From positions 1 through 64,000 of the forward strand of contig CAVJMJ010000004.1 in NCBI GenBank assembly GCA_963650915.1: a stretch of 64,000 nucleotides of DNA. Reading direction: 5' to 3'. The notes under the pieces were generated by a model. That model made no database searches and was not told the origin of the DNA. It saw nothing but the letters and a program-made list of their open reading frames with translations. Source of the stretch: UBA4636 sp963650915 (GTDB lineage: Bacteria > Bacillota > Clostridia > Christensenellales > Borkfalkiaceae). The stretch's first letter is position 1. Every line of letters begins with the position of its first letter. A program made the translations under genes and the position numbers. Positions 1 through 8,300 of this stretch are shown piece after piece.

Positions 1-669
1 TGCTGACGCACCTAGATGTTTCGACTACGCCTTACGGCTCCGCTCAACATGACGGGTCAATCCTTCAGTCGGCGAAGCCGACAGCTTCCTTTGCACAAGG
101 AAGCCTTGCCGTCGTAAAAGTGAGCCTTCGTATCCTTGCCTTCACCTGGTAGGGGAAGGGGGACCACTTGTGGTGGATGAGGTTGGACGGCTTATGGAAT
201 TGAAAAGATTATATATATGCGGCTGACGCCCGGATGTTTCGACTACGCCTTACGGCTCCGCTCAACATGACTGAGGAGGTTGGACGGTCTATATAATTAG
301 CAAATCATTGTTAGGCTTCACCTGGTAGGGGGAGCTGTCGATGAAATCGACTGAGGAGGTTGGACGGCATATAAAATAGAAAAGTTTATGTAAATCAATT
401 ATACACAAACACTTAAACGCCGACATTCGTCGGCTACACCTCATCAGTCAACAAAGTTGACAGCTGTCCGCCTAGGCTATTAAAGCCTCGGGCTACGGCT
501 ACGGACAACACACTGTGTTATCCGCTTAACGTCTGCGCACCCCTCAAGGTGAAGCCTTTACACAAGGTAGCCTTTCTGACGCTCAACGTGACTAAATGTA
601 CTTAGAGATTATTACTATATTTTAATACTCGGTACTTACTATATTTTAATACTTAAAGTTTAGTATATT
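1..669. repeat. Mosaic of hairpin-forming intergenic repeats
   Basis: No coding region is visible. A roughly 34-base segment ending CTCCGCTCAACATGAC occurs at about 18-53 and again at about 236-270. Several small hairpins share one layout but have different stems: GTCGGC-GAA-GCCGAC near 67-82, GTCGAT-GAA-ATCGAC near 337-351 and GTCAAC-AAA-GTTGAC near 447-461. The phrase GAGGTTGGACGG recurs near 179, 277 and 355. The same pieces reappear at 23440-23700. This style of hairpin-rich repeat is familiar from gut Firmicutes; its function is not known to me. Confidence 0.7.
461..556 (-). repeat. Copy 1 of a ~95-bp structured intergenic repeat
   Basis: Read on the minus strand, this stretch aligns nearly end to end with 23548-23648 on the plus strand. 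It contains a 21-base palindrome at 503-523 and a second small hairpin, GGCT-TTAAT-AGCC. Between the two copies the palindrome differs at several positions, and each change is matched by its pairing partner. Confidence 0.7.
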
Positions 670-2583
670 TTAGTATTTAGAGTTTACGCGCATGGCGTTG
701 AGGATGGCGATGACTGCTACGCCGACGTCGCCGAAGACGGCAAGCCACATATTGGCTATACCGAACGCCGACAGTACGAGTATGGCGACTTTTACCGCAA
801 TGGAGAAAATTATGTTTTCAAAAACGACGCGCATGGTCTTGTTTGCAATCTTTTTTGCAAGGGGAATGCCTTTTAAATTATCTTGCATAAGAACTACGTC
901 GGATGCTTCTATTGCGGCGTCACTGCCTACACCGCCCATTGCGATGCCTACGTCCGAACGCATTAGCACGGGGGCGTCGTTTATGCCGTCGCCTACGAAG
1001 CACAAAACGTCGGTTTTGTCTTTTTCTTTCAGAGCCTTTTCGACTTCGCCCACTTTGTTTTGGGGAAGGAGTGAGGCTTTATATCCCGAAAGATGAAGGC
1101 TTTCGGCAACGGTTTTTGCGATGTTTTCGTTGTCGCCGGTCAGCATATAGGTTTTTGCGCCCATTTCGTTAAGGCTTTCTATAACCTCTTCGGCTTCTTC
1201 TTTTATAACGTCGGAAACCACTATCGCGCCTACGAACTTTCCGTTACGGGCAACGTAAACGAGGGTGCCGTTTGCACTTTCGGCGGTAAAGGGTACGCCG
1301 TATTTATTCATTAACTTTTCGTTACCGCATAAAATAACGTCGCCATCTTTTTCGGCAACCACGCCGAACCCCGAAAGGTTGGTCAAAACGTAGCCGTGGT
1401 CTATTTGTTTTCCGTATTTTTCGACAATGGATTTTGCAATCGGGTGGTTGGAATCTTTTTCCGCAATGGCGGCAAGACGTAAAATTTCGTCGGAATTCTC
1501 TGTCGGCGTTATCTCGGTTACGGCAAACGTGCCTTGGGTAAGCGTGCCGGTTTTATCGAAATAGAAAAGATTTGCGTTACTGAATTTTTCAAGGTAATTG
1601 GAACCTTTAATTAAAATGCCGTACCTCGAAGCCGCGCCCAACCCCGCAAAAAATGAGAGGGGAATGGAAATTACGAGGGCGCAGGGGCAGGAAACTACCA
1701 AAAAGCTTAACGCACGGTAAATCCATTTTTGCCAGTCACCCGTTATAAGCGACGGGATAATCGCTAACGCAAGTGCGGAAAAACACACCGTCGGCGTATA
1801 TACTTTGGAAAATTTGGTGATAAAGTTTTCCGATTTCGATTTTTGCGACGATGCGTTTTCCACAAGGTCGAGTATCTTCGATACGGTGGAATCGTAAAAG
1901 ACTTTGGTAACTTTTACTTGAATTTGAGAGGTAAGGTTTACCGCACCGCTTAAAATTTCTTCGCCCTCGAAAACCTCTCTCGGCATGGATTCGCCCGTCA
2001 ACGCTTTGGTGTCGAGCGTCGTGCTTCCGCTTATTACGACGCCGTCGAGGGGAACTTTTTCGCCCGGGTTTACCACTATTACGTCGCCGACTTTAACTTC
2101 TTCGGGGGAAACCGTAACTTGCTCGTCGCCACGAAGAAGGTTTGCGTAGTCGGGGCGGATATCCATTAAACTCGATATGGACTTTCTCGACTTTCCCGTA
2201 GCGTAGGCTTGGAAAAATTCGCCGATTTGGTAAAACAAAAGAACGGCGCACGCTTCGTCGAACCCTTCGATTTCTTCGCCGACGAATCCGCGATACACGG
2301 CAAGGGCAAACGCGCCCAAAGTCGCTACGCACATCAAAAAGTTTTCGTCAAAAACCTGACCGTGCAGTATGTTTACGAAGGCTTTTTTTATTACGTCGTA
2401 CCCGATTAAAATGTATACCGCAAGGTACAAAAAGAAGGGGAAAAGCCAGGAAAACTTTCCAGTAAATACCGTTGATAAGTTGATTACTTTGTCTAAAGTG
2501 AATATGACGGCAAACAAGAAAAGTGCAATAAGTATGCGTATAAGCCGTTTTTTAAGGCTTTTTGTAAGTTTGTATTTTTCCAT
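670..2583 (-). CDS. Zn/Cd/Pb-type P1B ATPase, metal efflux pump
   Basis: A 637-residue heavy-metal P-type ATPase that would pump divalent metal out of the cytoplasm using ATP. The membrane metal motif CPC is at residues 299-301, the phosphorylation motif DKTGT at about 343, the P1B HP motif in SNHPIAKS, and the hinge GDGIND at 531-536. Near the C-terminus FGDVGVAVIAILNAMR carries the Asp typical of the Zn/Cd/Pb class (P1B-2) rather than copper pumps. There is no N-terminal HMA domain; instead a free HMA protein is encoded just upstream (2739-2957), and an ArsR-type sensor lies before that. A weak AAGG precedes the ATG. The family call is firm; zinc versus cadmium or lead is inferred. Confidence 0.95.
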   Translation of the reverse strand: MEKYKLTKSLKKRLIRILIALFLFAVIFTLDKVINLSTVFTGKFSWLFPFFLYLAVYILIGYDVIKKAFVNILHGQVFDENFLMCVATLGAFALAVYRGFVGEEIEGFDEACAVLLFYQIGEFFQAYATGKSRKSISSLMDIRPDYANLLRGDEQVTVSPEEVKVGDVIVVNPGEKVPLDGVVISGSTTLDTKALTGESMPREVFEGEEILSGAVNLTSQIQVKVTKVFYDSTVSKILDLVENASSQKSKSENFITKFSKVYTPTVCFSALALAIIPSLITGDWQKWIYRALSFLVVSCPCALVISIPLSFFAGLGAASRYGILIKGSNYLEKFSNANLFYFDKTGTLTQGTFAVTEITPTENSDEILRLAAIAEKDSNHPIAKSIVEKYGKQIDHGYVLTNLSGFGVVAEKDGDVILCGNEKLMNKYGVPFTAESANGTLVYVARNGKFVGAIVVSDVIKEEAEEVIESLNEMGAKTYMLTGDNENIAKTVAESLHLSGYKASLLPQNKVGEVEKALKEKDKTDVLCFVGDGINDAPVLMRSDVGIAMGGVGSDAAIEASDVVLMQDNLKGIPLAKKIANKTMRVVFENIIFSIAVKVAILVLSAFGIANMWLAVFGDVGVAVIAILNAMRVNSKY

Positions 2584-2656
2584 GATAACCTTTTTCGTTT
2601 TTAAAATTAAAGAATTAGGGTTGAAAAATTAAAGTGTAAGTTTAAAATTATAGTGC

Positions 2657-2750
2657 AAGTAAATTGAAGTGCGGGTTAAAGAATTATAGCATTACGGCAC
2701 CGTTTAAAAATTAAAGTGTAAGTAAATTGAAGTGCGGGTTAAAGAATTAT
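2657..2750. repeat. 31-bp direct repeat pair at the end of the HMA gene
   Basis: A 31-base sequence at 2657-2687 is repeated exactly at 2720-2750. The second copy includes the last codons and stop of the HMA gene, the first lies in the gap before the ATPase gene. This looks like local duplication of the 3' end. Confidence 0.8.
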
Positions 2751-2957
2751 GGTGCAGTCGGGTTCGATTTTTTTGCAGGTTTTTACGACCTTTTTCATGA
2801 TGTCGTTAAATTCTTCTTCGTCGGCTTCGATGGTCATTTTTTGAGTCATAAAGTTGACGGAAGCCGATTTTACGCCTTCTATTTTTTGAATGTTGCATTC
2901 CATTTTGTTGGCGCAGTTTGCGCAATCTAAATCTTCAAGTGCAAATACTTTTTTCAT
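2739..2957 (-). CDS. Free-standing HMA-domain metallochaperone
   Basis: A 72-residue protein with the ferredoxin-like fold pattern of heavy-metal-associated domains. The metal-binding CxxC is in DLDCANCA near residue 13, and a further CKK lies near residue 61. It corresponds to the N-terminal metal-binding domain that the downstream P1B ATPase lacks, so it probably delivers metal to that pump. The start is supported by GGAGAA ahead of the ATG. The gene is followed by about 155 bp containing a duplicated 31-mer, then the ATPase in the same direction. It should be co-transcribed with the pump from the promoter near 3153-3182. Confidence 0.88.
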   Translation of the reverse strand: MKKVFALEDLDCANCANKMECNIQKIEGVKSASVNFMTQKMTIEADEEEFNDIMKKVVKTCKKIEPDCTIIL

Positions 2958-3152
2958 AATTTTATTCTCCGTTTTTTATTACCTTTTTATTATATTGATT
3001 TTATTTTTATCTATATAAACTTTCTATTGTATATATAGATGTTAGTTTATTTTTTTAGAGATTGATTAATTTTTTTTGGTACGGGTAGCGTTTTTTTCGG
3101 CACGACGGGTTATCTATTTGTTGATTTTGTCGGCTCGATAGTTTATAGATTT

Positions 3153-3190
3153 ATCGTATCTATTTGTTGATTTATTGAACAACTGTTCAA
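3153..3190 (-). promoter_or_regulatory. Promoter and perfect ArsR-type operator for HMA-ATPase
   Basis: The 16-base perfect palindrome TTGAACAACTGTTCAA at 3175-3190 contains the TGAACA/TGTTCA half-sites typical of SmtB/CzrA operators. On the minus strand a candidate -35 TTGTTC (3177-3182) lies within it, 18 bp from a -10 TACGAT (3153-3158). Binding there would block transcription of the HMA gene and ATPase until metal releases the repressor. Confidence 0.7.
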
Positions 3191-3229
3191 TCGTTGCCCG
3201 TTAAAAAAGGGGATATCCCCGATTTTATT

Positions 3230-3550
3230 TTATTCGCTTACGTGGGTTAAGGTTAAGTTTATAATCTTCATAACGTGGTCGTCGTCGAGGGAATATAAAA
3301 CCTCTTTACCCTTTTTGTCGCCTTTTACGAGTTTTGCGTTTCTCAAAATTCTTAATTGGTGGGAAACGGAAGAAAGGCTCATGTTTAGCACTTCGGAAAT
3401 CTGACTGACAAAGAGGGGGGTAAGGCTCAAAAGGCACATTATTTTCGCCCTCGTCGGATCGCCGAAAACCTTGAAAACCTCTGTCAAGTCGTATATGATG
3501 GACTCGGCGGGCAATTGTTCTTTAATTTTCAGCATTTCTTCGTTGGTCAT
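3230..3550 (-). CDS. ArsR/SmtB-family metal sensor, CzrA-like
   Basis: A 106-residue winged-helix repressor. The recognition region reads VSQISEVLNMSLSSVSHQLR around residues 49-68. The C-terminal helix carries D-x-H then H-x-x-E ten residues later (DDDHVMKIINLTLTHVSE), matching the alpha-5 Zn/Co site of CzrA and SmtB. The alpha-3 cysteine motif of CadC/ArsR is absent, so a zinc or cobalt response is more likely than arsenic. GGAAG precedes the ATG. Matching palindromes stand before this gene (3575-3601) and before the HMA gene (3175-3190), implying autoregulation plus control of the pump. Confidence 0.92.
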   Translation of the reverse strand: MTNEEMLKIKEQLPAESIIYDLTEVFKVFGDPTRAKIMCLLSLTPLFVSQISEVLNMSLSSVSHQLRILRNAKLVKGDKKGKEVLYSLDDDHVMKIINLTLTHVSE

Positions 3551-3567
3551 TTTAACTTCCTTTTTGG

Positions 3568-3601
3568 ATTATACTTGAACGCTTCTTCAACTGTTCAATC
3601 G
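3568..3601 (-). promoter_or_regulatory. ArsR gene promoter with operator
   Basis: Minus-strand -10 TATAAT lies at 3568-3573. Directly upstream, half-sites TTGAAC and GTTCAA at 3575-3580 and 3593-3598 form an inverted repeat, and the 14-mer CAACTGTTCAATCG (3588-3601) is shared exactly with the operator at 3175-3190. The site would cover the -35 and spacer. Confidence 0.65.
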
Positions 3602-3698
3602 TATTTTATCATTTGCATGCGTGTATGTCAACTAAATTTCGGCTAAAAGCGAAAGTTTTTTTAAAAATTACGGTGCGGGCGTTTTTTAGGGCAAAAAC

Positions 3699-3727
3699 TT
3701 GACAATAATATAAAACAGAGGTACAAT
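3699..3727 (+). promoter_or_regulatory. Strong sigma-70 type promoter
   Basis: TTGACA at 3699-3704 and TACAAT at 3722-3727 with a 17-bp spacer. The predicted start near 3734 lies about 230 nt before the thioredoxin ATG, leaving a long leader. Confidence 0.75.
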
Positions 3728-3733
3728 AATAGT

Positions 3734-3950
3734 CGTAGGGCGGTTACGTTTTTGTAACGATAAAGCGCACGGCTTGTTGTAAACCGTGCGAGTTGTTTTA
3801 AAACGTGTCGTTTAGACTCGAAAACAACGGATTTTTATAATAGCACGGCTTTAATCATATTATAAACGTATTTATGTACGGGTGATAAACGTCTTTCCGG
3901 ACGGCGTGCGTTTATGGAGGCGGCGGCTACCCGACACGAAAATAATTTCT
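3734..3950 (+). ncRNA. Candidate structured leader or standalone RNA
   Basis: About 220 nt between a strong promoter and the thioredoxin ribosome site, with several helices: GTTAC-GTTTTT-GTAAC near 3742-3757, GCACGG paired with CCGTGC near 3767-3790, and ATAAACG (3885-3891) paired with CGTTTAT (3909-3915). The 5' GTCG-TAG near 3731-3737 could pair with CTA-CC-CGAC near 3928-3936 to close the fold. There is no ORF and no terminator inside. I could not match it to a riboswitch from memory. Its size and compactness resemble widespread clostridial noncoding RNAs such as raiA, which is only a suggestion to test. Confidence 0.45.
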
Positions 3951-3964
3951 AACGGAGGTTAACA

Positions 3965-4294
3965 ATGAAAGAAATAACTTTAACTCAGGAAAATTTTGCA
4001 GAAGAAGTTCTTAAATCGGAACAACCTGTGTTGGTCGATTTTTGGGCTACTTGGTGCGCACCCTGTCGGGCTATGCTTCCGATAGTCGAAGAGCTTTCCG
4101 AAGAACTCGACGGAAAAGTCAAAATAGGGAAGGTGAATTGCGACGAGGAAGAATTTTTGGCAAGTACTTTCGGCGTGAACAGTATACCTTGTTTTTTGCT
4201 TTTTGAGGGCGGAAAAGTCGTTCGCACTACCGTCGGCAGTATGCCCAAAGAAGACCTCGTTAAATTTATAAACGGCGAAGCCGAAGAAATTTAA
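3965..4294 (+). CDS. trxA: Thioredoxin
   Basis: A 109-residue cytoplasmic thioredoxin, a thiol-disulfide reductant. The active site is WCAPC at residues 30-34 within FWATWCAPCRAM, so Ala replaces the usual Gly of WCGPC. The cis-proline region NSIPCFLLF is present; it contains an extra Cys directly after the cis-Pro. Length is standard for the family. The start follows a clear GGAGG. It is monocistronic: a long structured leader precedes it and a strong terminator follows at 4409-4444. The 3' end is followed by two further copies of the sequence GAAGAAATTTAAC, which includes the stop codon. Confidence 0.96.
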   Translation: MKEITLTQENFAEEVLKSEQPVLVDFWATWCAPCRAMLPIVEELSEELDGKVKIGKVNCDEEEFLASTFGVNSIPCFLLFEGGKVVRTTVGSMPKEDLVKFINGEAEEI

Positions 4295-4408
4295 CGAAGA
4301 AATTTAACGAAGAAATTTAACGAGCGTTATTGTTTAAACGTGATATAGTTTAAACATTCGTTTTGGTTTTGACGTGTTGTAGTTTAAACATTCGTAATGG
4401 TTTTTTGG

Positions 4409-4444
4409 AGGCGTTTCGCAAGTCTTGTGCGAAACGCCTTTTTT
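4409..4444 (+). terminator. Rho-independent terminator after thioredoxin
   Basis: A 12-bp stem AGGCGTTTCGCA / TGCGAAACGCCT with a 7-nt loop, followed by six T. Confidence 0.92.
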
Positions 4445-4797
4445 GTCTGCCTCGTCTTATTCGGAATGAAATTTTTCTTACCTTTATTTGTTTTCGGAAG
4501 GAATTTTATGTCTGCGTTATTTGTTTTAGCAGGGAATTTTTGCTTACCTTAATTTATTTTAGGTAAAAAAAGTCAACAGCTTTTTAAACACGACGTTAGT
4601 TATAAAAGGTAATCAAAAAAGTTCAAAAAACACTTTTATGTAAAAAACGGCGTTTAAAATGCGAAATTTCACAAAACTTTGTTATTCGAGATGGAGACAA
4701 AAAAAATTTTTTTAAATTTTTTTTTGCAGAGAAAGCAGAAAAAATTCGTCGGAAAATGTCGCTACGTTAAAGACAGTTTTAAAAATGTCTCAAAAAT

Positions 4798-4817
4798 GCG
4801 GAAAACGGGCTTATAGG
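4798..4817 (+). repeat. Dispersed AACGGGCTTATAG motif, copy 1
   Basis: Reads GCGGAAAACGGGCTTATAGG and is followed within a few bases by TTTTTT. One of 13 copies in the window. Confidence 0.75.
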
Positions 4818-4933
4818 CTGGTTTTTTAAAATTAAAGTTATTAAAAATCGACAAAAAACGCCCTTTTTCGTACTATATTGTCCGCATTTAACGCAATATA
4901 TACGGATAGGTGAGGGCGAATAACGGTAAAAAA

Positions 4934-4956
4934 CGCCGAAAACGGGCTTATAGCCC
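4934..4956 (+). repeat. Dispersed AACGGGCTTATAG motif, copy 2
   Basis: Core AAAACGGGCTTATAGCCC, then CATTTTTTT. The core can fold as GGGC-TTATA-GCCC. Confidence 0.75.
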
Positions 4957-5082
4957 CATTTTTTTATGCAAAAAAAGGGCTTTTAACCTGCAACCGAACG
5001 GCAACTTTGCTTATTATGTCCGTCCGCACGAAACTTAAACCCGAAAGTAGGGCGTATTTTCGGGTTTTTATATTGCAAAAAT

Positions 5083-5110
5083 GCGAAAACGGGCTTATAG
5101 CCCGCTTTTT
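5083..5110 (+). repeat. Dispersed AACGGGCTTATAG motif, copy 3
   Basis: Core GCGAAAACGGGCTTATAG followed by CCCGCTTTTTT. CGGGC-TTATA-GCCCG plus the T run resembles a minimal terminator. Confidence 0.75.
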
Positions 5111-5211
5111 TCATAAAAAAACAGCCCGTTTTGCGCGGGAGAACGAACTTCTACGAGGCAAAAAAAGAAGGAAATGGAAAAAATTCGTGCAAAAAAATAT
5201 TAAAATAAGGG

Positions 5212-5240
5212 TTGACAAGTTGAACAAATAAATATATAAT
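5212..5240 (+). promoter_or_regulatory. Promoter of the giant repeat-protein gene
   Basis: TTGACA at 5212-5217 and TATAAT at 5235-5240 with a 17-bp spacer, a consensus promoter. The predicted transcript start near 5247 leaves about 64 nt before the ATG at 5311. Confidence 0.85.
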
Positions 5241-5310
5241 AACTATAACGCTTTGGGCGAAGACTACCCTTTTGCCCCGAAGTAGAGAAAATTTCCATAG
5301 GAGAGACTGT

Positions 5311-8300
5311 ATGGGAAACATTTTACGCAGAGTGATAGCATTCTTACTCGGTATAGTTTTCACTATCACCTCACTCATCGGCGGCGTCGTTGGCGGTGCA
5401 TATTACGCTTACAAATACGTCAGCCCCATTAAGAGCATCGGCTTGGATCAAGACACGCAAGAAGCGTTAGGCGATTTATCCGACGCGACAATCGAAGAAC
5501 TGGTTGACCTCATTACGAGAGCAATGAGTCCCGAAGACAACGGCGAATATACTTTCGAACGTTTAGCCGAAGAATACGGACTCGATCTCGCAAAACTGCT
5601 CGACAACATGGGCATCGACACGAGCGGTGTCGACAAAACGAGCAGTGATTGGAAGGCACTCGAATCGATTTCGATTTTATCCTTCCTTTCCGATCCTAAC
5701 AAGATTTTGGAGTCGACCAAACTCAAAGCGTTATATCCGCTTCTTCCCTCGCTTTTAGGTAGCCCTCTCGACGAACTATTATCGGCGGAAGCGCAAAGCG
5801 CGCTCGGTGAGTTTACTTTGTCGCAACTTATCAGTGCGGACGAAGCGACCGGTGAATTGGGAATCATTAAGGCGATAAAAGGTCTTAAGATAGGCTCTTT
5901 GTTGCCCGAAGTTTTCGATTCTTCTTTCGACGTGACCACTCACGAGTACGTTTACGACGTTAAACAGGACGGTTCGTTAAAGGACTTGACCTTCCTTAAC
6001 CTTATCGGCAACGTTCCTCTTCAAGGAATTTTCAACATTGCCGAAGGCAAGGATGCCATGACCGAACTTATGGAAGGCGAACTTACCTCGATAACGAAGA
6101 CGCGTATAAGCGATATACTTAACATGTTTGCGGACGTTGCCGGCGAAGAAGTCGCGGGTGTAATTTCGCAATACACGAAAGTTTTCGGCGACACTACCAT
6201 TGCCGACCTTTTCAGAAAGACCGAAGCGGGTACTTACGAATTTGCTTACGACAACTTATTGTCCGGGCTTGAATTCGGTTACCTTGCGGGCTTTGACAAG
6301 GTAGACGGCGAATGGGTTGACAAAGACGGAAACGCTCCTACCGGCTTATTGGCTTTCATTGCCGACATTTCCCTCGGCGAAGTTTTAAACAACGAAGGCG
6401 ACGTGGTCGGTATGATTAACGCGGCGGCGGGCGATTTGTCGCTTATGACCGTTTACGAAACCATCTTCCAACCCGACGAAGACGGAAGATATCCTCTTAT
6501 AATCGAACGCCTCGGCACGATTAAGGTAAGCGATATCTTAGGCGACGGTCAGGACGCCATCGTGGATAACCTCAAGCTCAGCCTTAAAGTTGCCCTCGAA
6601 GGAACCACTCTCCGTGACGCCGTTTACTCCTTCGTAGACGAAAGCGTTCAAAAGGAACTCGAATCGGTTAAGATAGTCGACGCTTTGTTAAACGTCAAGA
6701 TAGATTCCTTTATTCTCGACGAATACACCGTTCAAGACATTCTTAAAATCTTCGACGAAGCGTTGGGCGAACTTACCGTCGGCGAAATCGCCGGGATAGA
6801 ACCTACCGACGACGCTTTGAAGCTTTTGATGGATTATAAGCTCGGCAATATCTTCGACGGCGTTATAGCCATTTTGGACGGAGAAAAATCTCCTACCGAA
6901 ATCGTAGAAAGCTTTATCGGTCAATACAGAGTCGGTGACGTATTCGGCATTTTAGCAGGTTTTGAATACGACGAATCGGCGGACTACTGGGCAAAGAACG
7001 GCAAGTATGCGGCAATGGGTCTTTTCGATTTATTGAACATGCCTATCGCTCGTTTCGTTGCTTTGTTCGACGACAGTTACGACTTTGACTTTATGTCGGT
7101 CGTCGACGACATTCAGATAGCCGACGTTGCTTACACCGTACTTTTGGCGGTAGGACTTGACGAATACCTCGTCGAAACCGCTGAAGACGGCAAGATTACA
7201 TACTTACTCGGCGGAGACTTTGCGGACTTCGCGCCTTTGTCCAAGGTTATTTTGACGGTTACGGTAAGCGACATCAGGAACAACCTTACCGACGGCGCAT
7301 ACTGGCTTAACCGCTTGGGCAAAATTTCGATAGGCGACCTTACCGCTTACGTTATCAACAAATTATTGCCTCTCGAAATCAAACTCGACTACTCTAACGG
7401 TAAATGGGTGGTTACGAGCGATTATCTCGCAGGGCTTATTCAAAGCGTAGCCAATACCACCGTCGGCGGTATCGTTGACGCTGTGAAATCGGGCGATCCC
7501 GAACTTATTAAACAGAAGATTTTCGATAAATTAGGCGATACGAACGTAGGCGACATCGTTTACGCAGTTTTGGAATTGGCGGGCTTAAAGGGATACGTAC
7601 AGACCGCCGCAACCGACAGCGGTTACGAAATGACTGCCGAATACGCCGATTTTAACAACTTGGCAAATGCTTTGTTCGGTCTCTCCGTTAAAGATATAGT
7701 AGCAAACGCAACCGACGTAGATTGGTGGTTTGAAAAATTAGGAAACATTAAAGTCGGCGATCCTATCGCTTACTTTATCAATAAATTCGCACCCGACATG
7801 ACGGCTACCTTGGAAGAAGGCAAGTGGAACGTAACGGGTACAATGGGTGCCGTTCTTACCGGCTTATTCAACATTACCGTAAGCGAATTACGCGATCCCG
7901 ACGCAATTCAACTCGTAAGAGAATCTTTCGGTGAAGTTACTATAAACGACATCGTCGGAAGCCTCATTACCGACGAAAAGATTAAGGCTAACGGCTTTGT
8001 CGCCGCTATACTCGGCATTTCCGTTAACGACATAATAGACATGGCGCAAAGCGAGACCATGCCCGACTTGGTTTGTGCCCTTCAAGAAATCTTCGAAGGC
8101 GTAACCATAGGAATGGTCGTAGATCTTACCGGCGCCGATCTTTCCGCTTATAACTACGGTTTGGTCGAAAGAATTTTAGGCACCGAATTCGAATTCTTGT
8201 TCGGGTTGTTAATCTCTCCCGACGTGAAGGAAGAAATCTTATACGAATACGGCGATATTTCTTTGGGTGAAGTAGTTTACACCGCCTTGAAGATTGCCGG

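Larger units (their letters stand above)
4445..5211. other. Non-coding gap with three copies of the dispersed motif
   Basis: AT-rich stretch without a convincing gene. It holds near-repeats of TTTATTTTCGGAAGG type sequence at 4480-4560 and three plus-oriented copies of the dispersed AACGGGCTTATAG motif at 4798-4817, 4934-4956 and 5083-5105. In the last two, GGGC-TTATA-GCCC forms a short hairpin followed by a T run. It separates thioredoxin from the promoter of the giant gene. Confidence 0.6.

Noticed and set aside
3734..3950. T-box, SAM, TPP or FMN riboswitch
   Set aside because: None of the conserved sequence blocks of these classes could be seen.
4363..5231. Small reading frames after thioredoxin
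   Set aside because: One reads through the terminator at 4409-4444, another covers a dispersed motif copy and the promoter of the giant gene; neither has start-site support.
5272..5310. TTG at 5272 as start of the giant gene
   Set aside because: It would add 13 charged residues before the signal anchor and has no ribosome site, while ATG 5311 has AGGAGA 6 nt upstream.
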